Source: DASRDS01 sp035569435 (lineage in GTDB: Bacteria; Gemmatimonadota; Gemmatimonadetes; Gemmatimonadales; Gemmatimonadaceae). Taken from it: a DNA stretch of 64,000 nt. Where the stretch lies: NCBI GenBank assembly GCA_035569435.1, contig DATMNB010000079.1:21004-85003 (forward strand). Direction: 5' to 3'. Positions 17,310-26,039 of the stretch are shown here, piece by piece; position 1 is the stretch's first letter; every line of letters begins with the position of its first letter. The notes beneath the pieces were generated by a model that ran no database searches, was not told the origin of the DNA, and was given only the letters and a program-made list of their open reading frames with translations. Position numbers and translations under genes: made by a program.

Positions 17310-17507
17310 ATGCCAAAAATGAAGACTCATAAGGGCGCCAAGAAGCGCTTCTCCCTGACGGCGTCGGGGAAGGTGCGCCGCCTGAAAGCGTTCAAGAGCC
17401 ACATCCTGACCAAGAAGTCCGCCAAGCGGAAGCGGAACCTCCGCCGTCCGACCACGGTCGCCACCAACGGCGAGGCGAAGCGGATCAAGCGCCTCATTCA
17501 GGCCTAA
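17310..17507 (+). CDS. rpmI: Large ribosomal subunit protein bL35
   Basis: This 65-residue basic protein has the complete bL35 pattern: MPKMKTHKGAKKRFSLTASG, then SHILTKKSAKRKRNLR and a terminal KRIKRLI. It lies 13 bases after infC and 9 before rplT, in the universal infC-rpmI-rplT order. Confidence 0.97.
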   Translation: MPKMKTHKGAKKRFSLTASGKVRRLKAFKSHILTKKSAKRKRNLRRPTTVATNGEAKRIKRLIQA

Positions 17508-17516
17508 GGAGGACTC

Positions 17517-17879
17517 GTGCCGCGCGTCAAATCCAACGTCGTCCGCCTCAAGCGGAAAAAGCAGATCATGAAGGCGGCCCGCGGTGCATACGGCGGGCGT
17601 AGCAAACTATGGAAGGCCGCGAAGGAGACCGTCGAGCGCGGGTGGCGCTATGCGTACCGCGATCGCAAGAACAAGAAGCGCGATTTCCGGCGCCTCTGGA
17701 TCACGCGGATCAACGCGGCGGCTCACCTGAACGACATGAGCTACAGCGTCTTCATGAACGGCCTCAAAAAGGCCGGGATCGAGGTCGATCGCAAGATTCT
17801 TGCGGATCTCGCCGTGCGCGATCCGCAGGCCTTTGCCGCCCTCGCCGAGCAAGCGCGCAACGCCCTGACGGCGGCCTGA
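17517..17879 (+). CDS. rplT: Large ribosomal subunit protein bL20
   Basis: bL20 is an early-assembly protein of the 50S subunit. The 120-residue protein shows PRVKSNVVRLKRKKQIMKAA, GAYGGRSKLWKAAKETVERG, YRDRKNKKRDFRRLWITRIN, and the compact C-terminal domain. The GTG start 17517 has a strong AAGGAGG at 17507-17513. A strong hairpin follows the gene. Confidence 0.97.
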   Translation: MPRVKSNVVRLKRKKQIMKAARGAYGGRSKLWKAAKETVERGWRYAYRDRKNKKRDFRRLWITRINAAAHLNDMSYSVFMNGLKKAGIEVDRKILADLAVRDPQAFAALAEQARNALTAA

Positions 17880-17895
17880 TAGGCCTGCCAGTGTA

Positions 17896-17936
17896 AGCGG
17901 CGCCAGCGCGACGGGATCGTCTGCGCTGGCGCCGCT
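17896..17936 (+). terminator. Strong hairpin between rplT and pheS
   Basis: AGCGGCGCCAGCGC (17896-17909) and GCGCTGGCGCCGCT (17923-17936) form a perfect 14-bp stem with a 13-base loop, followed by CTGTATTTT. It can end the infC operon. Because only 16 bases separate it from the pheS ATG, it may act as an attenuator or shelter the pheS initiation region. The U-tract is short, so efficiency is uncertain. Confidence 0.75.
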
Positions 17937-17952
17937 CTGTATTTTCCCCCAT

Positions 17953-19008
17953 ATGACGTCTGTGTCCGACACTCCAATCTCGCTGGCCGAGTTCAAACAG
18001 CGCGTTGCCGTGCTCGAGGTGGCTGCGCCTCCCCTGGTCCATAGTTCTGGATCCCTGGCCGCGCTCGAGGAGGTCCGTGCCGATCTCGTCGGCCGCACTC
18101 GGGGCCGCGTGAAGGAGATTGAGGCGCTGGTGCCCGTCCTTGCCGCCGGGGACCGCCCAACGGCCGGTCGCTTGGTGCAAGGGTTACGCGCGCTGATTGA
18201 AGGGGCAATTCAGATCAGGAGCGCGGAGCTGGCACCGGCCGAAACCGCGAACGCGCCGCGCCCCGATCTCTCGATGCCGGCCCGCACCGTCTGGCGCGGC
18301 GGACCGCACCCGGTGACCGTCGTGATCGACGAGATCACGGCGATCTTCCGCGAGCTGGGGTTCACCGTGGCCCTGGGGCCCGAGGCCGAGACCAACTGGT
18401 ACAACTTTGGCGCGCTCAACTTTCCGGCCGACCACCCGGCCATGGATCTACACGACACGCTCTACCTGAGCGATGACGTCGTGCTGCGCACCCATACGTC
18501 GCCGGTCCAGGTCCGCACCCTGCAGCAGTCGCCGCCGCCAATCCGCATCATTGCGCCGGGTAACTGCTACCGTCGCGACTTCTTCGATGCGTCGCACGCG
18601 CCGATGTTCGCGCAGATCGAGGGCCTGGCCGTCGACGAGGGTGTGAGCTTTGTCGATCTCAAGGCGACGCTTACGCATTTCGCCAGTCGCTTCTTTGGCA
18701 CGACCGTGACCCGCTTCCGTCCGAGCTATTTCCCGTTCACCGAGCCGTCCGCCGAGATGGATGTGCAGTGCCAGATCTGCCACGGCGCTGGCTGCGCCAC
18801 GTGTAAGCAGACGGGATGGGTCGAGATACTCGGCTCGGGAATGGTGCATCCCGCGGTCCTCGAGGCGGCCGGCGTTGACGCTGAGCGGTACTCGGGGTGG
18901 GCGTTTGGCATGGGCCCGGCCCGGATCGCCACGCAGCGCTACGGCATTCCCGACATTCGGGAACTGTACGACACGGACGTGCGCGTCCTCGAGTCGCTCA
19001 CGCGATGA
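17953..19008 (+). CDS. pheS: Phenylalanyl-tRNA synthetase alpha subunit
   Basis: PheS holds the catalytic core of the (alpha-beta)2 PheRS. The 351-residue protein has an N-terminal coiled coil and the class II domain. Motif 2 is GNCYRRDFFDASHAPMFAQIEG, shown here by its GNCYRRD and HAPMFAQIEG parts. Also visible are RFRPSYFPFTEPS and the motif-3 helix GWAFGMGPARIATQRYGI. The order after rplT is the common infC-rpmI-rplT-pheS-pheT arrangement. The stop overlaps pheT by 4 nt. Confidence 0.97.
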   Translation: MTSVSDTPISLAEFKQRVAVLEVAAPPLVHSSGSLAALEEVRADLVGRTRGRVKEIEALVPVLAAGDRPTAGRLVQGLRALIEGAIQIRSAELAPAETANAPRPDLSMPARTVWRGGPHPVTVVIDEITAIFRELGFTVALGPEAETNWYNFGALNFPADHPAMDLHDTLYLSDDVVLRTHTSPVQVRTLQQSPPPIRIIAPGNCYRRDFFDASHAPMFAQIEGLAVDEGVSFVDLKATLTHFASRFFGTTVTRFRPSYFPFTEPSAEMDVQCQICHGAGCATCKQTGWVEILGSGMVHPAVLEAAGVDAERYSGWAFGMGPARIATQRYGIPDIRELYDTDVRVLESLTR

Positions 19009-21398
19009 ATGCGTCGCTGGAGTGGCTGTCGGCGTTCGTCGACAGCGGCCTGTCGGGGACCCAGATGCGCGACCTCCTCACGGCCCGCGTCGCGACCGTG
19101 GATGCGGTCGAGGCGCTGCGTGCCGATCTGGCGCCCATTGTCGTCGGCGAGGTGCTGACGGCCGAACGGCACCCGGATAGTGATCACCTCTGGATCACGA
19201 CGGTCGACGTGGGTGGCGAGGCGCCGCTCGATGTCATCTGCGGCGCGCCCAACGTCCGAGTGGGTGTGCGCTACCCATTTGCCCCCGTGGGCGCGACCAT
19301 GCCCGACGGCATGCGGATCGAACGGCGCAAGATCCGCGGGCGCCTCTCCAATGGCATGCTCTGCTCGGCGCGTGAGCTCGGCCTGGGCACGGAGCACGAG
19401 GGCATTCTCCCGCTCCATACGACCGCCGCGCCAGGGACCCCCTTGCTCGATGCCGTCGCGCTCGGCGACGTGCGCCTCGTCATCGATGTCACGCCGAATC
19501 GTCCGGACCTGCTATCGCACCGCGGCCTGGGCCGCGAGATCGCGGCGGCGGTGGGTCGGCCGCTCGTCGTGCCCGACAAGGCGGCGGACCTGCCGGACCC
19601 TCGCGCCAACGGGACGGTGCCCGTCAGGGTTGACCATCCGGATGATGCGCCGACGTTCGTGGCGATTGCGTTGCGCAATGTCCGCGTGGGGCCAAGCCCT
19701 GAGTGGCTCGTGCGGCGGTTGGCTGCCGTGGGCGTGCGGTCGATCAACAATGTCGTGGACATCACGAACTACATGCTCCATGGCTACGGGCAGCCGACAC
19801 ACGCCTACGATCTCGACCGGTTGACCGGCGGGCTGACAGTGCGGCGTGCCCGGTCGGGCGAGCGGCTGGTCACGCTCGATGGCGACGACCGCCTGCTCGA
19901 TGCGTCGATGATCGTCATCGCCGACGATGCGCGGGCGCAGGGGCTGGCGGGTGTCATGGGCGGTCATGACAGCGAAGTGACCGGGACGACGACGCGCATG
20001 CTGCTGGAGATGGCGTCCTTTTCGCCGTCCCGCGTGCGTCGGACGGCGCGCGCGCTCGGGCTGTCGACCGATGCGAGCTACCGGTTCGAGCGCGGCGTGC
20101 CGCCCGAGCTCCCGCTCGATGTCGCGCCGATCGCGGTCGCCCTGCTGCAGTCGCTCGCCGGGGCGTCGGTCGAAGGCGTGCCAACAGCGGTAACCCGGCC
20201 CCGCGAACCCAAGGTCGTGCCCTTACGGCCGGCGCGGATCGAGCGGTTCCTGGGCATCCCGATTCCGGTGGCCGAGGTTGACCGGCTCCTATCTGCTATC
20301 GGGTTCAGGGTGGAAGAATCACAAAACGGGCTACTGGTGACTGTTCCGTGGTTCCGATCCGACGTGACCGCCGAGGTGGATCTCCTCGAGGAAGTCGCTC
20401 GCCTACGGGGCTATGACAGCTTTCCGGCCGACTTGAGGCCGTATCGGCCGACGACGACAGTCGACGCGCCAGCGGTGGCCGTCGCTGATCGCGTGCGCGA
20501 GACGCTGGTGGCGCTCGGACTCTACGAGGCCCGCCCCATTCCCTTTGTGGCGGATGCGGGGCCAGAGGGCGTCAAGGTCCGCAATCCACTGGCCGAGAAC
20601 GAGGCGTACCTCCGGTCGGATTTGCTGACGCCGTTGGCGAGGCGCGCCGAGCACAATCTCAGACACATGACCGGCGACATCCGGCTGTTCGAGGTTGGCA
20701 CCGTCTTTCGGCGCGGCGACGCGCGGCCCGTCGAAGAGGTCCACGTCGCAGCGCTGATCATGGGCGCTCGGCGACCGCCGCATTTCACGGAGCCTCACCC
20801 GCCAGTCTTCGACGAATGGGACGCCAGAGGGATCGCCGAGCGGCTCGCGAGCACGACATTCCCGGCGGCGACGATCGAGTTGGCGCCCGGTCTGGAGGAC
20901 ACGGACGTCCTCTGGCACGTCCGTGTCGACAACACAGCCCGTGGTGCCGTGCGGCGTCTGACGCTCGACGCGCCACCCTGGGCGGCACCGACGTATGGCG
21001 TCGAGCTGTGCATCGAGAAAACGCCAACCGACGCGGTCGCGCCTCCGGGGCATCACGCCTACGGTGCGACGGGCGGGGTGGCTCGGCACGTGCCTCGGTA
21101 TGTGGCGCCACCCTCAGTTCCGGCGGTGGAGCGCGACGTGACCCTCCTGGTGCGCGACGACCTCGTTGGCGGCGCGGGGGCAGTTGGGCGTGTGTTGGGT
21201 GGAGAGTTTCTGGAATCGTCTGACGTTGTCAACGAGTACCGCGGCCCGGGCGTGCCGGACGGGGTCCGCGCCGTCACCTGGCGGTTGACGTTCCGCCATC
21301 CAACGCGCACTCTTACCGAGAAAGAGGTTGATGCCGCGCAGCGTAAGCTGTTGCGAACATTGGAGACGGAGCTCGGTGTCCGACAGCGAAGCGCCTAG
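19005..21398 (+). CDS. pheT: Phenylalanyl-tRNA synthetase beta subunit
   Basis: PheT is a 797-residue protein starting at ATG 19005, the ATGA junction with pheS. Domains in order are: N-terminal wedge (SLEWLSAFV), EMAP-like tRNA-binding domain (residues about 40-150, with HPDSDHL and CGAPNV), the B3/B4 editing domain (about 200-390), B5 (about 400-470), the inactive class II-like domain, and the C-terminal FDX-ACB anticodon-binding domain (about 700-795, ending TLTEKEVDAAQRKLL). All domains are present and length is normal. Confidence 0.97.
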   Translation: MNASLEWLSAFVDSGLSGTQMRDLLTARVATVDAVEALRADLAPIVVGEVLTAERHPDSDHLWITTVDVGGEAPLDVICGAPNVRVGVRYPFAPVGATMPDGMRIERRKIRGRLSNGMLCSARELGLGTEHEGILPLHTTAAPGTPLLDAVALGDVRLVIDVTPNRPDLLSHRGLGREIAAAVGRPLVVPDKAADLPDPRANGTVPVRVDHPDDAPTFVAIALRNVRVGPSPEWLVRRLAAVGVRSINNVVDITNYMLHGYGQPTHAYDLDRLTGGLTVRRARSGERLVTLDGDDRLLDASMIVIADDARAQGLAGVMGGHDSEVTGTTTRMLLEMASFSPSRVRRTARALGLSTDASYRFERGVPPELPLDVAPIAVALLQSLAGASVEGVPTAVTRPREPKVVPLRPARIERFLGIPIPVAEVDRLLSAIGFRVEESQNGLLVTVPWFRSDVTAEVDLLEEVARLRGYDSFPADLRPYRPTTTVDAPAVAVADRVRETLVALGLYEARPIPFVADAGPEGVKVRNPLAENEAYLRSDLLTPLARRAEHNLRHMTGDIRLFEVGTVFRRGDARPVEEVHVAALIMGARRPPHFTEPHPPVFDEWDARGIAERLASTTFPAATIELAPGLEDTDVLWHVRVDNTARGAVRRLTLDAPPWAAPTYGVELCIEKTPTDAVAPPGHHAYGATGGVARHVPRYVAPPSVPAVERDVTLLVRDDLVGGAGAVGRVLGGEFLESSDVVNEYRGPGVPDGVRAVTWRLTFRHPTRTLTEKEVDAAQRKLLRTLETELGVRQRSA

Positions 21399-21687
21399 CG
21401 TGGCAGCCAGTGACCGCCCTGAGCTCGCGTCGTTCCGGGAGCTGGAATCGCTCGTCCGGCATCTCGGCGACGAGCTCGCCGGCTTTCGGCGCCGGGCGCT
21501 CCAAGCCGAGGCGCGACTCAAGGCGATCGAAACGGGCGGCGGTCCGGCCAGTGCCGGCCTGATCGAGCGGGTCGCGGTGCTCGAGGCTGAGAATCGCGAC
21601 TTGGCGCGGCGGGTGGAGTCGGCGACCGGAAAGGCCCGACACATGTTGGCGCGTGTGCGCTTCCTGCGACAACAGCAGGAGGAATGA
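21376..21687 (+). CDS. Small coiled-coil protein upstream of zapA
   Basis: This 103-residue protein is predicted from GTG 21376, overlapping the pheT end by 23 bases. The sequence is mostly helical with heptad-like leucines (ELESLVRHLGDELAGFRRRA, then LIERVAVLEAENRDLARRV) and ends at a 4-nt overlap with zapA. I do not recognise the family. Position before zapA and the coiled-coil character recall division-associated ZapB-like proteins, but that is inference from context only. Confidence 0.6.
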   Translation: MSDSEAPSVAASDRPELASFRELESLVRHLGDELAGFRRRALQAEARLKAIETGGGPASAGLIERVAVLEAENRDLARRVESATGKARHMLARVRFLRQQQEE

Positions 21688-22016
21688 TGACTGGAAAAGT
21701 GCATGTGGTCCGCGTAAACATCGTTGGGGAAGAGTACGCCATTCGGAGCGACGCGCCGCCAGAGCACACGCGGGCCGTGGCCGACTACGTGGATCGTGCG
21801 ATCCGACAAGTGATGCACGGCTCGGTGGTGGAACCGAGCAAAGCGGCCATTCTGGCGGCGCTACAGATCACCAACGAGCTGTTCGAGGCCAACGCGGCCT
21901 CCGAGGCCGTCGTCGCCGAGATCGACGCCCTGGGCGTCGAGATCCGCCGATGGCTCCCGCCGGCCAAACGAGGGACCGGCACCACCCACGCGACCGCGGA
22001 GGGCGCCGGCGCGTAG
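21684..22016 (+). CDS. zapA: Cell division protein ZapA
   Basis: ZapA bundles FtsZ filaments at mid-cell. The 110-residue protein has the family beta-hairpin start (VHVVRVNIVGEEYAIRSDA), the helix EHTRAVADYVDRAIRQV, the segment KAAILAALQITNELFEA, and a C-terminal coiled coil followed by a disordered tail. ATG 21684 overlaps the upstream coiled-coil gene; ATG 21687 is equally possible. Location between pheT and rny is a typical one for zapA. Confidence 0.9.
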   Translation: MMTGKVHVVRVNIVGEEYAIRSDAPPEHTRAVADYVDRAIRQVMHGSVVEPSKAAILAALQITNELFEANAASEAVVAEIDALGVEIRRWLPPAKRGTGTTHATAEGAGA

Positions 22017-22111
22017 GGGCTTGGCGGCACGATGCAGCACGGTGCAGCATGGGGAGGTGACGCGGGCCTATTGCCGCGGCCGCACGGTCGCGCTGGAGTA
22101 TAGATTCGTCT

Positions 22112-23698
22112 ATGGATTCTCCTGCCATAATTGGCGTATTTCTGGTAGTGCTTGCGAGCGCGGTGGCCGCCGCGGTGGCAGTCGGACGACGGCAGGGCCG
22201 GACGGCTGAGCTCAAGCGCCTGGACGAGGCCAAAGCCGGCGCCGACGCCATCCGCCGCCGGGCGGTCGAAGACGCGGAGCGCGAAGCCGAGAATCTGCGC
22301 AAAAGCGCGGTCGTCGCGGGGAAGGAGGAGTTGATCAAGCTCCGCGAGTCGTGGGAGGTCGAGGCGCGCCGCCGCCGCGAGGAGGTCGTGCGCGAGGAGA
22401 AGCACGTCCAGGAGCGCGAGTCGATCCTGGACCGCAAGTTCGATCTCCTCGACCAGCGCGAGAAAGAGACGTCGATCCACGCCAGTGACGTGAGCCGGGC
22501 CGAGAAGCGCATCCAGGAACGGCAAGCAGAGCTGGAGCGCCTGGTCACCGACGAGCGCCGCCGGCTCGAGCAGTTGGCCGGTCTGTCGGCGCAGGAGGCC
22601 AAGGCCCAACTCGTGCAACGCGTCGAGGAAGAGGCCCACGCCGATGCCGCGAACCGCGTGCGCGAGATCCGTGAGAACGCCCGTAAGACCGCCGAGCGCG
22701 AAGCCAAAAAGATCGTCGCCCTGGCCGTGCAACGGATCGCCGCCGAGCATACGGCCGAGTCGACGGCGTCCGCCGTGGCCCTCCCTAACGACGAAATGAA
22801 AGGGCGGATCATCGGCCGCGAGGGTCGGAACATTCGCGCCTTCGAGTTGGCCACGGGTGTCGATGTGATCATCGATGACACCCCGGATACGGTCGTCGTG
22901 TCGTGCTTCGATCCCGTGCGGCGGGAGGTCGCCCGCCTGTCGCTGGAGAAGCTCGTCGCCGACGGACGCATTCATCCGGGACGGATCGAGGAGGTCGTCA
23001 ACAAGTCCAAGCTCGAGGTGGAATCGGCGATCGTCGAGACCGGGGAGCAAGCGGCCTACGAGACGGGCGTCCACGGGCTGCACCCGGAGCTGATCAAGCT
23101 CATCGGCCGCATGCGTTGGCGGACCAGCTACGGGCAGAACATCCTCCAGCACTCCAAGGAGGTGGCGTGGCTGGCGGGGATCATGACCGCCGAGCTGGGA
23201 CTCGATGTGCCGACGGCCAAGCGTGGGGCCCTCCTCCACGATATCGGCAAGGTCCTCACCCACGAGCACGAGGGCACCCACGTGCAACTCGGCGTCGAGG
23301 TGGCGACCAAGTACGGCGAGAACCCGGTTGTCGTGAACATCATTGCGGCGCACCATGACGACGTGCCGCACGAGACCGAGGTCTCGGTCCTGGTGCAGGC
23401 CGCCGACGCGATCTCGGGCTCCAGGCCGGGGGCTCGGCGCGAGGCGTTCGAGACCTACGTGAAGCGACTCGAGGGGATCGAGCGCATCGCATCCAGCTAT
23501 CGCGGGGTAGATAAGGTCTTCGCCATTCAGGCGGGACGGGAAGTGCGCGTGGTGGTCACGCCCGAAGACGTCGACGATGCCCGCATGACGACGTTGTCCG
23601 AGGAGATCGCCCGCCGCATCGAGGCGGAACTTCAATATCCGGGGCAGATCAAGGTGGTGGTGATCCGAGAGACGCGGGCGGTGGATTTTGCCCGCTGA
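22112..23698 (+). CDS. rny: Ribonuclease Y
   Basis: RNase Y is a membrane-anchored endoribonuclease that starts mRNA decay. The 528-residue protein has an N-terminal membrane helix (about 4-26), a long coiled coil (30-200), a KH domain with GRIIGREGRNIRAFE (near residue 230), and an HD domain with LLHDIGKVLTHEHEGTH (near 375). All are in the standard order and length. Its C-terminal codons overlap folD by 11 bases. Confidence 0.97.
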   Translation: MDSPAIIGVFLVVLASAVAAAVAVGRRQGRTAELKRLDEAKAGADAIRRRAVEDAEREAENLRKSAVVAGKEELIKLRESWEVEARRRREEVVREEKHVQERESILDRKFDLLDQREKETSIHASDVSRAEKRIQERQAELERLVTDERRRLEQLAGLSAQEAKAQLVQRVEEEAHADAANRVREIRENARKTAEREAKKIVALAVQRIAAEHTAESTASAVALPNDEMKGRIIGREGRNIRAFELATGVDVIIDDTPDTVVVSCFDPVRREVARLSLEKLVADGRIHPGRIEEVVNKSKLEVESAIVETGEQAAYETGVHGLHPELIKLIGRMRWRTSYGQNILQHSKEVAWLAGIMTAELGLDVPTAKRGALLHDIGKVLTHEHEGTHVQLGVEVATKYGENPVVVNIIAAHHDDVPHETEVSVLVQAADAISGSRPGARREAFETYVKRLEGIERIASSYRGVDKVFAIQAGREVRVVVTPEDVDDARMTTLSEEIARRIEAELQYPGQIKVVVIRETRAVDFAR

Positions 23699-24593
23699 GT
23701 TGATCGACGGCGTCGCCGTCGCCCAGGCCGTCCGCGCCGACGTGGCGCGCGCGGCGGCGGCCCTCGTCGCGCGTGGCGTGACGCCGGGCCTGGCGGTGGT
23801 GCTCGTGGGCGACGATCCCGCGAGCGCCGTCTATGTGCGGGCCAAGGGCAAGGCCACCGAGGAAGCGGGAATGCACGGCGTCACGATCCGACTCCCGGCC
23901 GAAACGACGCAAGCCGAGCTGCTGCGCCATGTCGATGCGCTCAACGCGGACCCGGCGATCCATGGCATTCTCGTCCAAGCGCCGCTGCCCAAGCACATCG
24001 ATTTTCAGGCCATCGTGTGGCGCATCAAGCCGGAGAAGGACGTCGATGGATTTCATCCGGTCAACGTCGGCAAGCTCCTGATCGGCGACCGTACGGGATT
24101 CGCCCCGTGCACCCCCGCCGGCGTCCAGGAGTTGTTGGTGCGGACCGGGATCGAGACGCGCGGCCGCGAGTGCGTGATCATTGGCCGCAGCACGATCGTC
24201 GGCAAGCCGATGGCCAGTCTCATGATCCAGGACGCGCCCGGAGCCAATGCGACGGTCACCATCTGCCACAGCAAAACCGCCGACCTGCCCGGACACGCGC
24301 GCCAGGCCGACATTCTGATCGTCGCCGCCGGCCGGCCCAAGTTCGTCACCGGCGACATGGTCAAGCCCGGCGCGACCGTGATAGACGTCGGCATCAACCG
24401 TGTGGCCGACGCGCGGGCCAAGTCGGGGTACGTGCTGGTCGGTGACGTCGATTTCGCCAGTGTCCGCGAGGTGGCGTCCCACATCACGCCCGTGCCCGGC
24501 GGCGTCGGTCCGATGACGATCGCCATGCTCCTCAAGAACACCGTGCGCGCGGCCGACCTGTCCGTGGGGGCCTCGGTGGACGCGGCCGCATGA
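23688..24593 (+). CDS. folD: Bifunctional methylenetetrahydrofolate dehydrogenase/cyclohydrolase
   Basis: FolD converts 5,10-methylene-THF to 10-formyl-THF through the methenyl form, using NADP. The 301-residue protein shows VGDDPASAVYVRAKGKA (with the catalytic Tyr-x3-Lys), QAPLPKH, DVDGFHPVNVGKL, the Rossmann motif GRSTIVGKP, and the end PVPGGVGPMTIAML. The start TTG 23688 yields the family N-terminus (ELIDGVAVAQAVR) and overlaps rny by 11 bases. The stop overlaps xseA by 4 nt. Confidence 0.96.
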   Translation: MPAELIDGVAVAQAVRADVARAAAALVARGVTPGLAVVLVGDDPASAVYVRAKGKATEEAGMHGVTIRLPAETTQAELLRHVDALNADPAIHGILVQAPLPKHIDFQAIVWRIKPEKDVDGFHPVNVGKLLIGDRTGFAPCTPAGVQELLVRTGIETRGRECVIIGRSTIVGKPMASLMIQDAPGANATVTICHSKTADLPGHARQADILIVAAGRPKFVTGDMVKPGATVIDVGINRVADARAKSGYVLVGDVDFASVREVASHITPVPGGVGPMTIAMLLKNTVRAADLSVGASVDAAA

Positions 24594-25816
24594 GCACCTT
24601 CCGCCGGCGGGCGGCATCAGCCGTTCCCGATCTGTTCGCTCCAGATGCGGCGGCCATCGCGGCCGACGCGCTGTATGAACGCGTTCCCGGTGCAACGGCG
24701 GCCACGGCGGCCAGCGTGTCGTCGGTGACGCGGACGGCCAAGGACCTGCTGGAGGGCGCGTTTCTGCCGCTCTGGGTCCGGGGCGAGGTCACCGACTTCA
24801 AGGCCCACCGCAACGGCCAGTGGTACTTCTGTCTCCGCGACGAAGCATCGCAGATGCGGTGTGTCGTCTGGTCCAAGGAAGCCGCCCGCATCGCGACGCC
24901 GCCGGTCGATGGGATGCAGGTCACGGCCCGCGGACAGCTCACCGTGTACCCGAATCGCGGCGAGATGCAGTTCGTGGTGACTGCGCTCGATGCGGTCGGG
25001 CAGGGCCGCCGACGCGCCGTGGTGGAGCGGACGCTGCGTGCCCTCGAGCGCGACGGATTGCTGGCGCCTGAGCGCAAACGTCCGCTCCCGGCGTTTCCCC
25101 GGTGCGTAGCCGTGGTTACCAGCCCCGATGGCGCAGCCGTCCGTGATATTATCGCCGTCGCCCGCCGCCGGTCACCCTCGATCGAGATCGTCGTGGTCGG
25201 CGCGCGCGTCCAGGGTGAGGGCGCGCCCGAGACGCTCTGCCAGGCCTTGGCCGCCGTGGATCGCTGGGGCCAGGCCGACGTGGTGATCATCGGGCGTGGT
25301 GGTGGTGGGCATGATGACCTCTGGGCGTTTGACGACGAGGGCGTGGCGCGCGCGCTGGCTGGCTGCGCGGTGCCCACGATCTCCGCGGTTGGGCATGAGG
25401 TCGATCTCAGCGTCTGTGATCTTGTAGCCGACCTGCGTGCGCCCACGCCGTCGGCCGCGGCGGAAGCGGCCACGCCGATCGAGACCGAGGCGCGCGAGCG
25501 CCTGGCGCTGTTGGGCGAGGCGCTGCGCGATGGCGTGCGGGAACGGTTGCGTCGCGCGCAGAACGATCTCGCCCGTGCGGCCCGGACCGCGCGTGCCGCG
25601 GCCCTGCGAGTCGGCGAGCGCCGGACCGCTCGGCTGACCGCCGCGGCCGGTCGCCTCAATGCGTTGAGTCCGTTGGCGACACTGGGACGGGGCTACGCGG
25701 TCGCGCGCGTTCCAGGGGGCGGCCCGCCACTCACGTCGGTCGATCAGTTCGAGCCGGGCGGGCGGTTTGACCTGCTGCTGCGCGACGGCACCGTGCGTGC
25801 GAGGACCGAGCCGTGA
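24590..25816 (+). CDS. xseA: Exodeoxyribonuclease VII large subunit
   Basis: XseA is the catalytic subunit of ExoVII, which degrades single-stranded DNA from both ends. The 408-residue protein starts with about 45 non-conserved residues, then the OB-fold (LPLWVRGEVTDFKAHRNGQWYF), and the catalytic domain with PRCVAVVTSPDGAAVRDI, the GRGGGGHDDLWAFDDE glycine/acidic region, and SAVGHEVD. A coiled coil and a C-terminal GYAVAR motif finish it. xseB follows 10 bases later. Confidence 0.95.
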   Translation: MSTFRRRAASAVPDLFAPDAAAIAADALYERVPGATAATAASVSSVTRTAKDLLEGAFLPLWVRGEVTDFKAHRNGQWYFCLRDEASQMRCVVWSKEAARIATPPVDGMQVTARGQLTVYPNRGEMQFVVTALDAVGQGRRRAVVERTLRALERDGLLAPERKRPLPAFPRCVAVVTSPDGAAVRDIIAVARRRSPSIEIVVVGARVQGEGAPETLCQALAAVDRWGQADVVIIGRGGGGHDDLWAFDDEGVARALAGCAVPTISAVGHEVDLSVCDLVADLRAPTPSAAAEAATPIETEARERLALLGEALRDGVRERLRRAQNDLARAARTARAAALRVGERRTARLTAAAGRLNALSPLATLGRGYAVARVPGGGPPLTSVDQFEPGGRFDLLLRDGTVRARTEP

Positions 25817-25826
25817 GGACCCGTTC

Positions 25827-26039
25827 ATGACGTTCGAGCAGGACATCGCGCGGTTGGAGGAAATTGCCACCGAGCTCGATAGCGACGGCGTATCGCTCGA
25901 TCGCGCATTGGCGTTGTTCGAGGAGGGCGTTGAGCGTTTGCGCCGGGCGACCGCGGAGCTGTCCCGGGCCGAGGCGCGCGTGACGCAGCTGGTCGAGCAG
26001 GCGGATGGGACGTTTGTGCGGAGGCCATTTGGCGACTGA
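25827..26039 (+). CDS. xseB: Exodeoxyribonuclease VII small subunit
   Basis: This 70-residue protein has the complete XseB pattern: FEQDIARLEEIATELDSDGVSLDRALALFEEGVERLRR. Several XseB copies coat the XseA coiled coil. ATG 25827 is chosen because it gives the standard length; the frame is open further upstream. It overlaps the polyprenyl synthase start region. The xseA-xseB-ispA-dxs order is widespread. Confidence 0.95.
   Translation: MTFEQDIARLEEIATELDSDGVSLDRALALFEEGVERLRRATAELSRAEARVTQLVEQADGTFVRRPFGD

Noticed and set aside
22017..22111. Possible 6S RNA after zapA
   Set aside because: In some bacteria 6S RNA follows zapA, but the gap is only 95 bases and shows no long bulged helix.
21785..23635. 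616-codon minus-strand frame opposite zapA and rny
   Set aside because: Mirror of the charged coiled coil of RNase Y, which leaves Leu/Asp-rich antisense frames; no start signal or domain.
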